Positions 22,290 through 35,010 of a stretch of DNA of 64,000 nt are shown here, piece by piece; the stretch's first letter is position 1, and every line of letters begins with the position of its first letter. The stretch is taken from positions 36,239,241 through 36,303,240 of the forward strand of contig JAAONU010000016.1 in assembly GCA_012932295.1 (NCBI GenBank), written 5' to 3'. The notes beneath the pieces are model-generated. The model worked only from the letters and a program-made list of their open reading frames with translations. It was not told the DNA's origin and ran no database searches. This DNA is from Cyclina sinensis. Its lineage: Eukaryota; Mollusca; Bivalvia; Venerida; Veneridae. Made by a program: the position numbers and the translations under genes.

Positions 22290-23260
22290 CCAGGTCAACT
22301 GTCAAGGACACAGTGACTTAAAATAGCCAAACGGTTTCCGATCATTAACTTTAGAAGCATGGGTTCCAGGATGTTCGAACTTAGTTTGTAGGTTAGTCTT
22401 GAGAAGTTAATGACTCCTGTAGTTTTTCAGATCACCAGGTCAAAGGTCAATGTTACAGTGACCTTGAACGGCAAAACGGTTTCCAATCAATAACTATAGA
22501 AGCCTTAGTTCCAGGTTCTTCAAACTTAGTGTGTTGATTGGCCATGACTTGTAGGTGACACTTATAACTTTTCAGGTCAACAGGTCAAAGGCCAACGTCA
22601 CAGTTACCTTAAAAATCAAACTGATTTCCAATGAATAACTATAGAACCGTTGTGCCAAGATTCCTGAACTTAGTATATAGGTTGATCATGACCAGCAGAT
22701 GACTCTTATAGGTTTTCAGATCGAAGATCATTGTCACAGTGACATTGAGTAGCAAACTAGTTTCCGATCAATAACCATAGTACGCTTGGGGCCAGCTCCT
22801 CAAAACTTCATAGGTAGTTGGCTATGTCAATTTGATGACACCTGTAGTTTAAGGGTTATTAGGTCAAAGGTCAAGGTCACAGTAACCTTGAAAAGCAAAA
22901 CAGTTTATGCTGAATATATACGAAATCCTTGGGCCAAGGTTAGTCAGACTTAGTATGTAGGTTTGTTATGATCATTGGATGACAACTATTGTTTTAGGTC
23001 ATTCGATCCAAGATTAAGTGTCACAGTGACCTTGAAAATTAAAAAGGTTTCCGATGAATAAGTGCTGAAACTTGATCCCATGTTCCACAAACTTTGTTTA
23101 TAAGTTGTTCATGACTTGTACATGGGCCTTTAAGTTTTTCAGTTCACCAGATCAAAGGCCAAGGTCAGAGTGTACTTGAATATCAAAATGGTTTCCAATT
23201 AATAACTATAAAACGCTTGGTCCCAGCTCTTCAAAACGTCCTGGCTGCCTCTAAGGATAA
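22290..23260 (+). repeat. Tandem array, about 142-bp unit (family R2)
   Basis: About seven units, each with TTTCCAATCAATAACTATAG, CTTGG..CCAGGTTCTTCAAACTTAGT-type, GTTGGTCATGACTAGTAGAT-type and TTTTCAGGTCACCAGGTCAA plus GGTCACAGTGACCTTGAA blocks. The first block recurs near 22338, 22480, 22623, 22760, 22900, 23049 and 23189. A second array of the family is at 32712-33370. Confidence 0.88.
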
Positions 23261-24059
23261 GGCGCTGGGGTGCATATCTGTTTTACAAACATCTCTTGTC
23301 ATTTTTGTAATTCTGTTTTTTTAAAATTGCTTAACTATTTTCGGAAACTCTTTGTTAACTGTAATATGTCAATTCTGTGAGCGTGTCTGCCTAAGCAGTC
23401 GACTGCATTAAGACAATTAGTACACTTAATTTGTGTTTGAATCGAACATTTTACTACATCATTCTAGTACATGATGGTATTCATCTATTGATTGAAAAAT
23501 AGAGAAAAATTTCTTTTGGACAGTTTTTTTTTCAGATTTGTTTCAATAATTGTTTTCAACCAAATCTTGCCTTTTTTGCTGCGTCAAAATTACGATTTTA
23601 CTTTATCAAAGCGGTCAGTCGTCAGTATTAAGTTAAAGTAACTAAATCTAATGTCTTCCGCCTTTCTTTTTACAGATATATATAACTATCGAAACTTTGC
23701 CTTTTTATATGTAAGACCAGGTAAATACAAATATTCGGTAAAACTGAGATAATTCGAGGATCGATTTTCCGAATATCTTGTGTAATCTTAGCTTTTTTAG
23801 ATTTCTACCTAGATAGCTTTTAATTTACCCATAAATTTTACGCGAGTTTTCGAATCTCGATGATACAATATTCGCGTATGAGTCGGGGCCTTTATTCATA
23901 TTCTTTCTGTTAATTGATATTTTAATCTGAAAACAGCATTTCCACACCCCCATCAATAGGTGTCAATATTAGGTAAGAATAACTAACACCAATGAAGTTG
24001 CTAAGTTAACACCATGTACGAATTACTACAGAGCTCTTTGTTTAGATAGTGCTCATTAA
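23261..24059. other. Intergenic, no gene
   Basis: AT-rich, no frame, splice pattern or repeat recognised. Confidence 0.5.
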
Positions 24060-26280
24060 AAGATCTAAAAAATTAACCCTTAGATATGATGCATTCAGTA
24101 TCCAGGTTCAGTTCCGTGCAGAACTCTGGCTACTATGGCAGCTAAAAGAAAAATCTTTTAAAATCTTCTTGTTTGAAAAAACAAGACCTAGAGCTTAGAT
24201 ATTCTGCTTGGTGTATCATCTAGAGGTCCTCTACCAAAGTAGTTAAAAAGATGTCTCTGCGGTCAAAATTGACCATGCTCTTGGGGCCAATTGTTTTAAA
24301 TTAAAATATATAGTAAAAACTTTGTGAATCTTCCTGTCTGAAACCCAACGTTCAAAAATTTTGCATAAAGTATTGTCTAGTGAACCTTTACCAAGGTTGT
24401 TCAAATTATGTTCCTGGGGTCAAATTTGACCCCCTGGGGTCACTTGTTTATACAGAGGCATATATGTAGGAAAAACTTCAAAAAATATTTTTGTTTAAAA
24501 CTACAATGCATAGGAAATTGATTATTCGGCATACAGGTCCATATTCTTCTCTGAAACCAGTCGGCCAAGTGCCTAGATGTTTTGCATCAAGCTTCATCTA
24601 GATTTCCTTTATCAAGATTGTTCAAAAATGCTCTGGTGATCAAAACTGACCCTACCACGAGGGTCACTAAAATGTTCTAATGACTTGCATAAAAAATAAA
24701 AATCTACTTAACAGTAACCACAAGGCATAGTGTTAAGATATTTGATGTGTAAACTGGACCAGGAGACCTATACCAAATTTGTTAAAATCTTGGTCCTTGG
24801 GTCAAAATTGGTCCTGACCCTGTGTCACTAGGGCTAAAACTAGACTTTTTAATTTTCGACATAGAGACTTAGTTTATTGACACATATCTTAGATATTTGG
24901 TATATAGGCATCTTGCATAAATCTCTGCAATTCACTTGGGTTAAGGTCAATATTACCGACGTCACAATTAGGTCTTGTACTTTTCCCTCTGAAGTCTTCA
25001 TAAACTGATCAAGATCTGAGATATTTGGAACTTGGAAGATCCCTTACCTTTAGGTGGAGTTTGAGGTCACTTGATTAAGGTCAAGGTCACTCAGGCTAAA
25101 AAGTAGTTTTGTCTATTTTGTTGTCTTATGACCTTTATTTATTAATTGATATTTTAAATAGTTGGTATGTAGACACCATTGGATTGGGGTTAAGGTCACC
25201 GACGCTGAAAAAAGATTTATCTACTTTAACTCATAGAGTCTTCATTAAAAGACCAACATCTTTTATAATGGTATGTAGGTTTTTTAAATGGATTTCTATC
25301 TTTAAATGGGGATTTAGGTCAATGGGTCAAGGCCAAGGTCACGGCAGCTAGTAATAGATTTTTGTACTTTCTGTCATAGAGACTTTATTTATTAACTGAT
25401 ATTTTAGATATGTGGCATTAAATTGGGGTTAAGATCATTGAGGCTAAAAATAGATATATCTACTTAGCCTCATAGGGCTTTCATTTATAGACCAATATCT
25501 TTGATAATTGGTGTGTAGGTCCCTTGCTTGAACCTCTATATTCCTTTGAAGGTTGAGGTCACTTGGTCAAGGTCAAGGACACTAACGCCAGAAATAGTTT
25601 TTCTACCTTTTGTCAATTATGTATTGATTGATAATTAAATATTTTGGTATATAGACGGCTCGCATAAACCTATTCAATTTTATTGGGGTTAAGGTCACTG
25701 AGTCTGAAAATAAATTTATTTCATGACCTCTTAAAGCCTTCTTTGATAAAAAAATATCTTTGATATTTGGTATGTTTGTTCCTTGCATGGACCTATACAT
25801 TCAGGTGGAGTTATAGGTCACTGGGTCAAGGTTACTGAGACTAGAAATAGTTTCTGTACTTTTTGTCGTATAGCCTTTTTATTGATTTATATTTTAAATA
25901 TTTGATATATAGGCGGCTTGCATTAACCTCTTCAATTAAACTGGCGTTAAGGTCACCGAGGCTAAAAATAAATATATCTACCTTAACCATAAAGAGCCTT
26001 TATTTATAGACCGATATCTTTGATATTTGGTATGTAGGTTCCTTGCATGGACCTCTGCCATTAAGTGGGGTTTAAGGTTTAATTTAAGGTCAAAGTCATA
26101 ATCACTGCTGCTGATAATAGAGTTGTTTCAGTCACAGAGCCTTTATTTATTGACTGACGTTATACATATTTGGTTTTTATGCACCTATAAATCTTCAGTT
26201 AGAAAATGTAATACTGACACTGACGTTTGCATAACAGCAAACCTTCATCGATCTAGGGCCGTCGTGGCCCTCTTGTTCTT
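24060..26280 (+). repeat. Long R1 array with a defined right end
   Basis: 24060-24850 matches the CTTGTCTGAAACCACAAG type seen at 4290-5760. 24850-26220 is the related type with TATCTTAGATATTTGGTATA, TTGCATGGACCTCT, GGTTAAGGTCACCGAGGCTA and AAAATAGATTTTTCTACTTT blocks, period about 120-130 bp. It ends at CGTTTGCATAACAGCAAAC (26224) and the hairpin GGGCC-gtcgt-GGCCC (26256-26270) before CTTGTT. Confidence 0.82.
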
Positions 26281-27369
26281 CGTGCTCAATGTTAACGATA
26301 ACCTGGACGATACCGCTAACATAACAATGCATCGACCTTACCCGTGTTAAAAAAGTTTTGTTCAATATCAGTGAAATTAGGTATACTTCGGCTAATTCGA
26401 GCTGACCTGAGCAAACGATAAGGGCTTCAGACTTCTCAAAGTATTGCCATTTTCTTACAAATATCTTTGCAAAGCTGTGACGCAGATCTTGCTTTCTGGC
26501 CTGAAAACAGTAACATTATCATGCAGTTATATGCAGGAATTATTTAGCAGTTTTGCAGTTGTTGTCAACGGAATATTGTTTAATGTCCACCGTTATCAAA
26601 TGATTGAAATTGATGAAGCTTAGCAAGAATACCATTCTTTGACAGAAAAACTGAAAGGTTGGATGTCACATAATTCCCTGATCGATTGTCTTGCCTGTGA
26701 ACTCACGGCAAACTAGGTTTGAACTCAATATGGAACACTTTTGATTGTAACTGTACCGAGATTGTTTGATTAATGCGTCTGTTTTATTACTTGTCCACGC
26801 TCCCGTTGTCACGTTTGCCAAAAATGATAGAGAATTACTTGGATGCTTCTTTGGACAAGACATGAAAAAAGGGTTCAGAGCTGTAGCAGTTGGGAAGAAG
26901 TTGCGTGTAGTCAAAAGCATCATTGATTTGTTTTCACCCCGATCAAGGGGTAAGTTAAAATACCGTTTGTTAATTCAAAATTTGATCAAAAAAAGAATTT
27001 TGCAAGGTAATCAGGTTTTGAGATTCAGTCTCATAAGTGCTGAAACAACTACAGTTGACAGTTGGATACTTTTTCCTTTTTTCATTATACAGAGCTCTAT
27101 TTAAAACTTATAGAGTAAATATAACACATTACAACCGGTTCTTGTTTGCATAGGTATTCAATGTTTATTTTTAAACCGCATTATATGATCTGTTTAAAAG
27201 ATCAAAGTGCATTTTTCCCCTCTTTATCCGTTTGCCCTTTTTTTATTTCTCATATTCTGCATTGAATGATGTGAAGCAGGGAATGTTGAAAATTAAAATG
27301 TCTAGTTATGCACGTAATTATAGACCGTGTCCATATCTTCTCCATGGAAGAAATTTAAGATACCTTTGC
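26281..27369. other. Unassigned region with possible exons
   Basis: On the minus strand a 42-nt open segment near 26458-26502 is flanked by TGTTTTCAG and GTAAGAAA and would encode ARKQDLRHSFAKIF. On the plus strand an open frame (26751-26948, ...GFRAVAVGKKLRVVKSI...) ends at a donor-like AAGGG/GTAAGT. No family was recognised and no consistent gene model was found. Confidence 0.25.
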
Positions 27370-28930
27370 ATATGTATTCTTCTTGATAAGACGATGTGTT
27401 GCGTGTAAGACAGAAGACCATAACTCAAAGGTGAAGGTCACAGTCACATTTGGCCTATTTGTTCATCTGGATGAGTTGGTGGGTCTCGTGAAAGACCCGG
27501 GTCCTTAGCTCAAAAGTCAAGGTCACAGTCATGGATTGAAGGTAAAAATGTTGATTATAGACTTTGTCCTGGCCATACCTTCTCCATACATGGAAGGACT
27601 TTGAATGTCTTGGAATTTTCGTTTACCTTGATGAGACGGTGTGTTGCGTGCAAGACCAAGGTCCATAGCTTTAAGGTCACAAACACTGGTTAAAGGTAAA
27701 AACATGTCAATTAAAGACCTTGCCCGGGCCATAATTTCTCCATGCATGGAAGGATTTTTGATATATTTGAATATTTGTTTACCTAGATGAGACGGTGTGT
27801 CGCGTGTAAGCACTGTTTAAGGTCATAAACACTGGTTAAAGGTAAACATTGTTCCTTTTTAAACCTTGTCCGCGCAATTGTCCTTCTCCATGCATGGAAG
27901 TATTTAAAATACCTTTTCATATTTGTTTACCTTGATGAGGCGGTGTGTCGCGTGTAAGACACAGGTCCATAGCTTGAAGGTTGTTTATAGATCTTGTCAG
28001 GGCCATATTTTCCTTATGCGTAAGAGGATTTGGATATACTTTTGCATATTTGTTCACCTTGATAAGGCAGTGTGTTTTGTGAAAGACACTAGTCAATAGC
28101 TGAAAGTTCAAGATCACAATCACGGATTTAAGTAAAAATGCTAATTATAAACCTTGTCCGAGCCATATATTCCCCGTGGAAGAAATTTCAGATAATTTTG
28201 CACATTTATTTTCTTTGATGAGACAGTGTGCTTCGTGTAAGACCCAGAACCATAGCTCAAAGGTCAAGATCACAGTCACTGGATAAAGGTAAAGATGTTG
28301 ATTATAGACCTTGTCCGGGACATATCTTATCTCTGCGTGGAAGGATTTTTTCATACTTTTGCATATTTGTTCACCTGGATGAGACGGTGTGTTTTATGTA
28401 AGACCCAGTCCATAGTTTAAAGATCAAGGATCAAAGTCATTAGTTAAAGGTTGAAATGTTGATTTTGTCTGAAAGATTTCTAAGTACCTTGGCATATTTG
28501 TTCTTCTTAATAAGATTGTATCCCGTGAAAGACCCTGGTCCATAGCTACAAGGTCAAGGTCGCACACATGGATTACAGTAAATAATTGTGATTATAGACT
28601 TTGTGATTATAGACTTTGGAAGGACTTTTAAAAACCTTTGCATATTTGTTCACCTTGATAAGACAGTGTGTCTCGTGTAACACACAGTTCCATTGCTCGA
28701 AAGTCAGTCACAGTGATGGATTAAAGGTAAAAAATGTTGATTATATACCTTGTCCGGACCATAACTTCTACATGCATACGGATTTAAAAATACCTTTGCA
28801 TATTTGTTCACTTTGATGAGGCAGTGTGTCGCATGTAAGACCCAGGTCCATAGATCAAAGGTCAATATCACAGTCCCTGGTTAAAGGTAAAAATGTTTAT
28901 TATAGACCTTGTCCGGGCTATAATTTACCC
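27370..28930 (+). repeat. Tandem array, about 150-165-bp unit (family R3)
   Basis: About nine units with GTTGATTATAGACCTTGTCC, GGGCCATA..TTCTCCATGCATGGAAGGA-type, CCTTTGCATATTTGTTCACC, TTGATGAGACGGTGTGTCGC and GACCCAGGTCCATAGCT blocks followed by CAAAGGTCAAGGTCACAGTC. Ends near 28930 where units stop. Confidence 0.88.
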
Positions 28931-30164
28931 AAGCATAGGATTTACGGTAATGGCGTTTTCATACATACCTTCATTTTTCGGCTGGGATTATAAGTTCGCC
29001 GAATTTGCCCTTGTTACATTTTGGAGTGGGCGTAAGACAATAGTTATCCCAACAAAATCTATGAAGAAAAATCTATTGTTAATCAATTACTTCATAAAGC
29101 AACTGTGACACGGCTCACTGTATTGACTTCGTTATCGTGAATGTTGTTCAAAACTTCGGTCAAATATAAGCTATGGGGCTAATGACTAACTCATCAAAGT
29201 CAACTCGACTTAAAATATTGTTTCATTATGATAAGAGAAAATGGTACATGGGTGTACTGTTTAATTCATTTACAGTAAAACAGGTATAATCAGCATTAGC
29301 GAATATACCAAAGTCGTAACTTACCTGAAGCGACTCCAGATTTAAATTGGAGAAATAACATTTTGCGTACCTTCCTACAACAATAAAGAAAACTAACAAA
29401 ATTTATTTATCTGATAAATGTCTATTTTCTTTCCTCGTGCATATATTTTTTTCTTAAGTAATTATCCGTGAATATATTATCAGATGAAGTCAAAAAGTAA
29501 ATCTTTATTCAAAACATTGTGGTAAAAGGTATACTGAATTCATAGATTTTTTCTTTTACGATGTTTCTGAAAGATATGTTTCTCCTTAAATATAACCTAT
29601 GACAAAACCTTTGAAGTAATGTTTGAAATCATGCACTGTTTACTGACAGATATCACTAAACAACGAAGAAATGTTTCAGTATGTTAGTGTTATATATATA
29701 ATAATAAATTATATTTAGTGAATTCTGCATACAAAGTTTGAAATTCATGAAAATCCCTTCGTAGCAGCATGATCTTGATTTTAAATCGTGCTTGTTATGT
29801 AAGCATCTCATCCTGGTACTAAAGGTACGTTTTCATGGAATGCGCGGACTTTTTGCTTATAAATAGCCTAGACACGAAACGTACTGTAATAGTTTATCTG
29901 AAGCAAAATCAAAGAACCAAGAACTCTGTAAAAATAATCATTATAGTAATTTGCAAATATGCTCTTGGTACTTAAGCTTCCTATATAATTCAATAATATA
30001 TTCAATAATAAATTTTAACCTGCAGTTGCTGAAAAAATACAAGTAGCCATGACATGATTTTATAAATGGTTCTATAGAATAATACATGTAGCAAACCAGC
30101 GGTCACGTAACCGGATGAAACTAATGAGTACGGATCATTCTTCTAATATGCTCCTCTAGGTAAT

Positions 30165-30310
30165 GAACTAGCTGTTAAGTGTCATATAACTCACACCTAT
30201 TGTTGCTAAAAAGGTCACGGACCAATCTGAGTGACAAGTAAACGGATGGACAGATGGATAAAGATCGACTATATGTTCTCCCGAGTAAGATGCTCTTTTA
30301 AAGCCAAAGA
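30165..30310 (-). repeat. Dispersed repeat remnant
   Basis: ACGGATGGACAGATGGATAA followed by TATATGTTCTCCCGAG resembles the microsatellite plus tail seen in pearl-like elements. The boundary is unclear. Confidence 0.35.
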
Positions 30311-31546
30311 GAAGTTGCCCAAATCTGAATATTTTGTACCTAAAATGACCCATAAAATTTGAAGTCGGGTCTACATGTACTCTGTCTATTCTGCACAAAA
30401 GGATTTTTATTCCTTTTTTTCTATTTTTTATCAAAAAAATGTCGCCTTTTTGCAATGCCAAAATTATCATTTTAGATTTACATGATCTATATAGCTTAAG
30501 GTTTTTAGCAAAATACTTGTTAACTTATGACACCTTAGTACATATTTTTCTTCTTCATTTACGTTATACATTTAACAATCATAGTTTAAACAGTGTTTGC
30601 TGTCTTGCTACTTTTGGATGTAACAGTTTGTCACGACACTTGAATTTGATCTGATTTAAGTAAGTCAAGAAAACATTCAGTATGTGCAAGATTTTGGTTT
30701 TCTAAAGTAAACTTGTAAGATGGCAGCATTCAATATGCCCCGCCTTTTATATTCATGCTATTATCTCAATCTATGGCCTTTTTCTAAATTCATGCATGAA
30801 ACGATTTAGGGATTTAGATAAACATAATCATCAGTTTGTCGACAAATTGTGCTGTTGTGACACTAATCTGGCTTTGTTGCCTTCGAATGATGATAGGATC
30901 ATGCTCTTTTAGCTCAAATGGTCATTATGAGCTTTTCTAATCGTTGGATGTTCAGCCTCTGTCATCTGTCAGTCCGTCCATCAACAATTAGCTTTTGACG
31001 GTTTAGCATCCACAATTGTTCACCAATCTTAATTAAATTTGATTGGAAATTGGCCATAAAACCTCGGACAAGTTCGATTATTGACAATATCCCAATAGGT
31101 TGCACTAAATTTTTACTTTATATATTTACTGCCACAACCTACTCGTCAGGTTCAATAACATGTTCAATCGGATGAATATGGGAAACCCCTCTGTTTACGT
31201 ATTCTCAATTACTAATTAATTGCATTCAAACCCATACAAAATGTGTTTTATTTCCCTACAATTTCTTGATCAATTTTAATTATAGTCTGTAACAAACCAA
31301 ACTATGAGCTACGACATGCAAACATTTTCCAGAGTTTTCCTTTTTTACAGTCTATAAGTCCTAATCATTGTTCAGTTATAAAAAATAATAAATAAATGTG
31401 CATTTTTAAGTTCAAATATTGGCCGAATCGTATTAAAATTTTAGCATTGACTTGGAAAACCTGTATGACATCTAGCTGCATACGTCCGTCCAAGTAAATC
31501 TGATTGCTCCCTTACATCTGCAGTTCTATTCAAATATTACGGAACT

Positions 31547-31979
31547 CTAGGTGGCTATACCACGTGGTAAATGGTGTCATTTAGGCTGTCGCAAGCAGCA
31601 TTTTTTGCTTCGATTCTGAGGAGAAAACTGCTGTTAGTATTTTATTTCTTCATCAACTTTAATCGTTTATAGCACAGTTATGTCCTGCACATTGGCCCTA
31701 ATGATTCTTTTGTCAACTGTACAGTTTTTCTTAACATTCGAGAAATAAAAGGATCGTAAAATATGTTCGCTATCGCGAAAATGCATCAGTTTTGTTAGAA
31801 AGTTCTTTAAATCTAGGTCAAGGTGTATGACATAGTTTTCCGCTTCGCATGGGCTATATACTATTAAAAATTTATGATGAAATAAAGTAATTACAGCAGT
31901 TTTCTTATGCGCATTGAGACAATAATGCTGCTTGAGACCGCCTAAACGAAATCATATACCACGTGGTATGGCCATCCTG
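31547..31979. mobile_element. MITE with about 60-bp inverted repeats in copy A
   Basis: Left end CTAGGTGGCTATACCACGTG and right end (reverse complement) CAGGATGGCCATACCACGTG begin diverged inverted repeats that extend to AAGCAGCATT. GGAACT flanks both sides (31541-31546 and 31980-31985), a probable 6-bp target duplication. The homologous place in copy B (around 46250) lacks the element. It has no coding capacity; the superfamily is not settled, though ends like CAGG and GGCCA occur in hAT-type MITEs. Confidence 0.85.
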
Positions 31980-32711
31980 GGAACTTGTACATAACGTTTT
32001 TTTTTTGCCATAAAACCTTAGATGATTTCGTTTATTGGCTAAATTTGATGGGCCTGACTCGTGTCCCTGAAACTGTTCAAAGAGTTTTCAAATCTTGCAC
32101 TTGGTGTCCCGCCTAGGATGTCAAATTTTAAATAAATCGAAAATAACGTGTAAAATATTCTCAAAAATCACAAGGTCTACAGATTTATATTTAATGTGTA
32201 ACATTGTCTAGTGGACATTTTAGTGTTTTTTGTTTTTTTTTAAATATTGCTCCTTAAAAGTTGATACTGCCTAGGAGACTACTGATCTGAGCATTTTTCC
32301 GTGGTGTTTTTTTCCCTTTTTTTTCTTTTTTTTTTAATTTTGACACAATTTTACAGAATGTTTATTTAATGGTATAAACTTGACATAACTGGACGTTCAC
32401 TTGTTTTACTCGTTGCTTGCTCAAGTTAAAGAAATGAAAAGAAGAACGTGTATACAGTTTTGCATCTAAATTGCAACGTTGGCACTGTCTGACTATGAAC
32501 TTAAGGCCTACTTTCTAGGTTTAGAACGAAAGACATGCACAGTTTTAAGTGCAGCCTTTATATTTGACCATTGCTGAACTTAACATACTGACCTATGTTT
32601 TTGCTTTTAAAGCTAGAGCAATGAAATTTGAACCCTATTTCCAATACTAACAAAGTTAACAATATAGGGCTACCGTAGCCTTTTTTATTTATGGAACCAT
32701 TCAGTAATTAT

Positions 32712-33370
32712 GCCATCCCCATCGAAGATGAGGGGGTATATAGTTTTGCAAACGTACGTCGGTCGGTCAGTCGTAGTCGTTTCCGATCAATATCTAGAGA
32801 ACCCTTGGACCCACCTTCCTCACACTTGGTAGGTAGATTAGCCATGGCTATTAGATGACTCCTGTAGTTTTTCAGGTCATTAGGACAAAGGTCAGTCACA
32901 GTGACCTTTAATAGCGAAATGGTTTCCAATCAATAACTGTAGAACGCTTAGTCCTTGGTTCTTCAAACTTAGTTTATAAATTGTTCCTGACCAGTGGATG
33001 ACCTCTGTAGTTTTTTCAGGTCACCAGATGAAAGGTTCAGGTCACATTGACCTTGAATAGCATAAAAGTTTCCGGTCAATAACTATGGAACACTTGGCCC
33101 CAGGTTGTTTTAACCTCGTTTATAGGTTGGTCATGACTAGTGGATGAATCGTGTAGTTTTTTCAGCTCACCAGATTAAAGCTAAAGATCACAGTGACCTT
33201 GAATAGTAAAACGGTTTGCGATCAATAACTATAGAATCCTTGGTCCCAGATTGTTCAACCTTAGTGTATAGGTTGGCCATGACTAGTAGATAACTCTTAT
33301 AGTTTTTCTGATCACCAGGTCAAAGGCTACAGTCACAGTGACCTTGAAAAGCACACCAGCCACAAACTAC
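32712..33370 (+). repeat. R2 array, second copy
   Basis: Four to five units at about 143-bp spacing (anchor near 32779, 32921, 33069, 33212). It starts with CCCCATCGAAGATGAGGGGG and a GTCGGTCGGTCAGTCG microsatellite, which probably mark the left end of the mobile unit. Confidence 0.85.
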
Positions 33371-34039
33371 TTATAGCGATAGTGAAATATAACACCTGAC
33401 ACATTAACAACCTACTAGCTTTAATTGTGTCTTAGGTTAAAAAAAGGAACCTATTAGAGTAACAACTTTGAGCTTGAGACATGAAGTCAGTTATTTTGAC
33501 ATGTTTTGAGAGCATGCTTTGTACTTTAAGGATAGTCAGTCTCTTCATCATTTTGTCGAGTGCAGTGCTTCCATACATTAACTGTAACCCCGTTATACGA
33601 GCATGGAGAAAAAAGAAATAGAAAAAAAGAGATATGCATTTTCCTTGTCTAACAATTGAATACATTGTTAATCATGTGATTATTGATACCATGTAAATCA
33701 AAGATGTTACATGTAGTAACCATATTTGATTTAAACCTTCCTGCATTGTAAATATTAGACCAATCATTTAGACGATTACTCAGTAATCTAGCGAACAGTT
33801 TGCCCAACTAGTTATTTACACTTATAGATGCTTCTTCTCTTTTGTAAGGGAATCACCAACCCATCGGACTAACTGACAGGAAAATAACTGCAGAAATCTT
33901 GCTAAAAAATGAAATAAATACGGTATAAAAGTACATTTACCATGAAAATGCAGTTAAATACATATCTATACCACCATACTTATTCGACTTAGGCGATTAA
34001 CAGATTTCAAAACTTTATTAAAGTCATCTTTTTCATAAC

Positions 34040-35010
34040 GTTCGATAAGTACAAAACGTCTTCGTCAGTCTGATAAAATGGGTTTTCTTGAAAACTCAGT
34101 CAAAATACTGTTATTATCTTTAATATCTAGACATTTCTTTAACATATTCCAGTAAATGTTCGCATTCTTTTGTTTTGATTCCATCAGTTTAGCTGTTTCG
34201 TTTCTATTATAGTCCCACCTTGCTTTTTCTAAAAACGCTTTGTACAGAGTACGCTTCATTTTAACCTGTTTGCCTCAGACTTACTAGTTCTATACAAATT
34301 CAATGCACTTCAAAAAGAACATTGTTTTTCCCTACACTCGGGTGTGAACTATTTTTTCATAACATTTTCTTGATATGAATTATTATCCTTAGTATTCAGG
34401 TTAATTTTATATAGAGAGAAGGCAACTCTACCAAGGATATATCTCAATCCATTTATATAACTATCAAAAACGTTGCTGATCGAAGCAATAGATACTTATT
34501 TCTTAAAAACTATTAAGTTTATCCTCAGTATCATTAAACAATAAACTATTATCATTGTAATCATCAGCTTTTAATGTGTTCCAGACATATTATTAAGTTA
34601 CAGACTCGTACAGTTAATAATTAATCATTTCGCTCGAAATTAGTTTGCTGCTGAAATATAGTGTAAAGTCGGTTATACAGCCATCTGATAAAATGTTTGG
34701 TTTGTCAACGTTAAAATGCTCTACATATCATAATAGAATTCGTGAGCTAATAATACAGTCGAAAATGCTCGAACCTCTTTTCCAAGTATAAGTTTAGCGA
34801 CATACATTCTGACATTACCTTTCTTACCATTAAAAATTTTCGGTCCGGTTTGCTTGCAAAAATCTAACAAAAGCGTACCATTATTGTTTAAGCATTGCTT
34901 ATACCGATGAACACGTTTATAGTTAAAACCTGTAAAACAATCTTGTGGCAAAACATCTATATGGAAGATATTGTCGGCCGTTTCAAACTCTAGCAAATCT
35001 TATGTCTACA
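34040..35010 (-). pseudogene. LINE fragment: endonuclease C-terminal part and linker to RT, decayed
   Basis: From 34996 the minus strand reads RVHRYKQCLNNNGTLLLDFC and KQTGPKIFNGKKGN, as in the distal part of LINE endonuclease domains. Toward 34065 it reads FLEKARWDYNRNETAKLMES and NANIYWNMLKKCL, as in the linker between endonuclease and reverse transcriptase. Stops separate the two. RT is absent. Minus frames further up (35246-35834) may belong to the same element but were not recognised. Confidence 0.6.

Noticed and set aside
26666..26923. Minus-strand 85-codon frame
   Set aside because: Overlaps a plus-strand frame with a better donor site; neither is recognised, so no gene is called.
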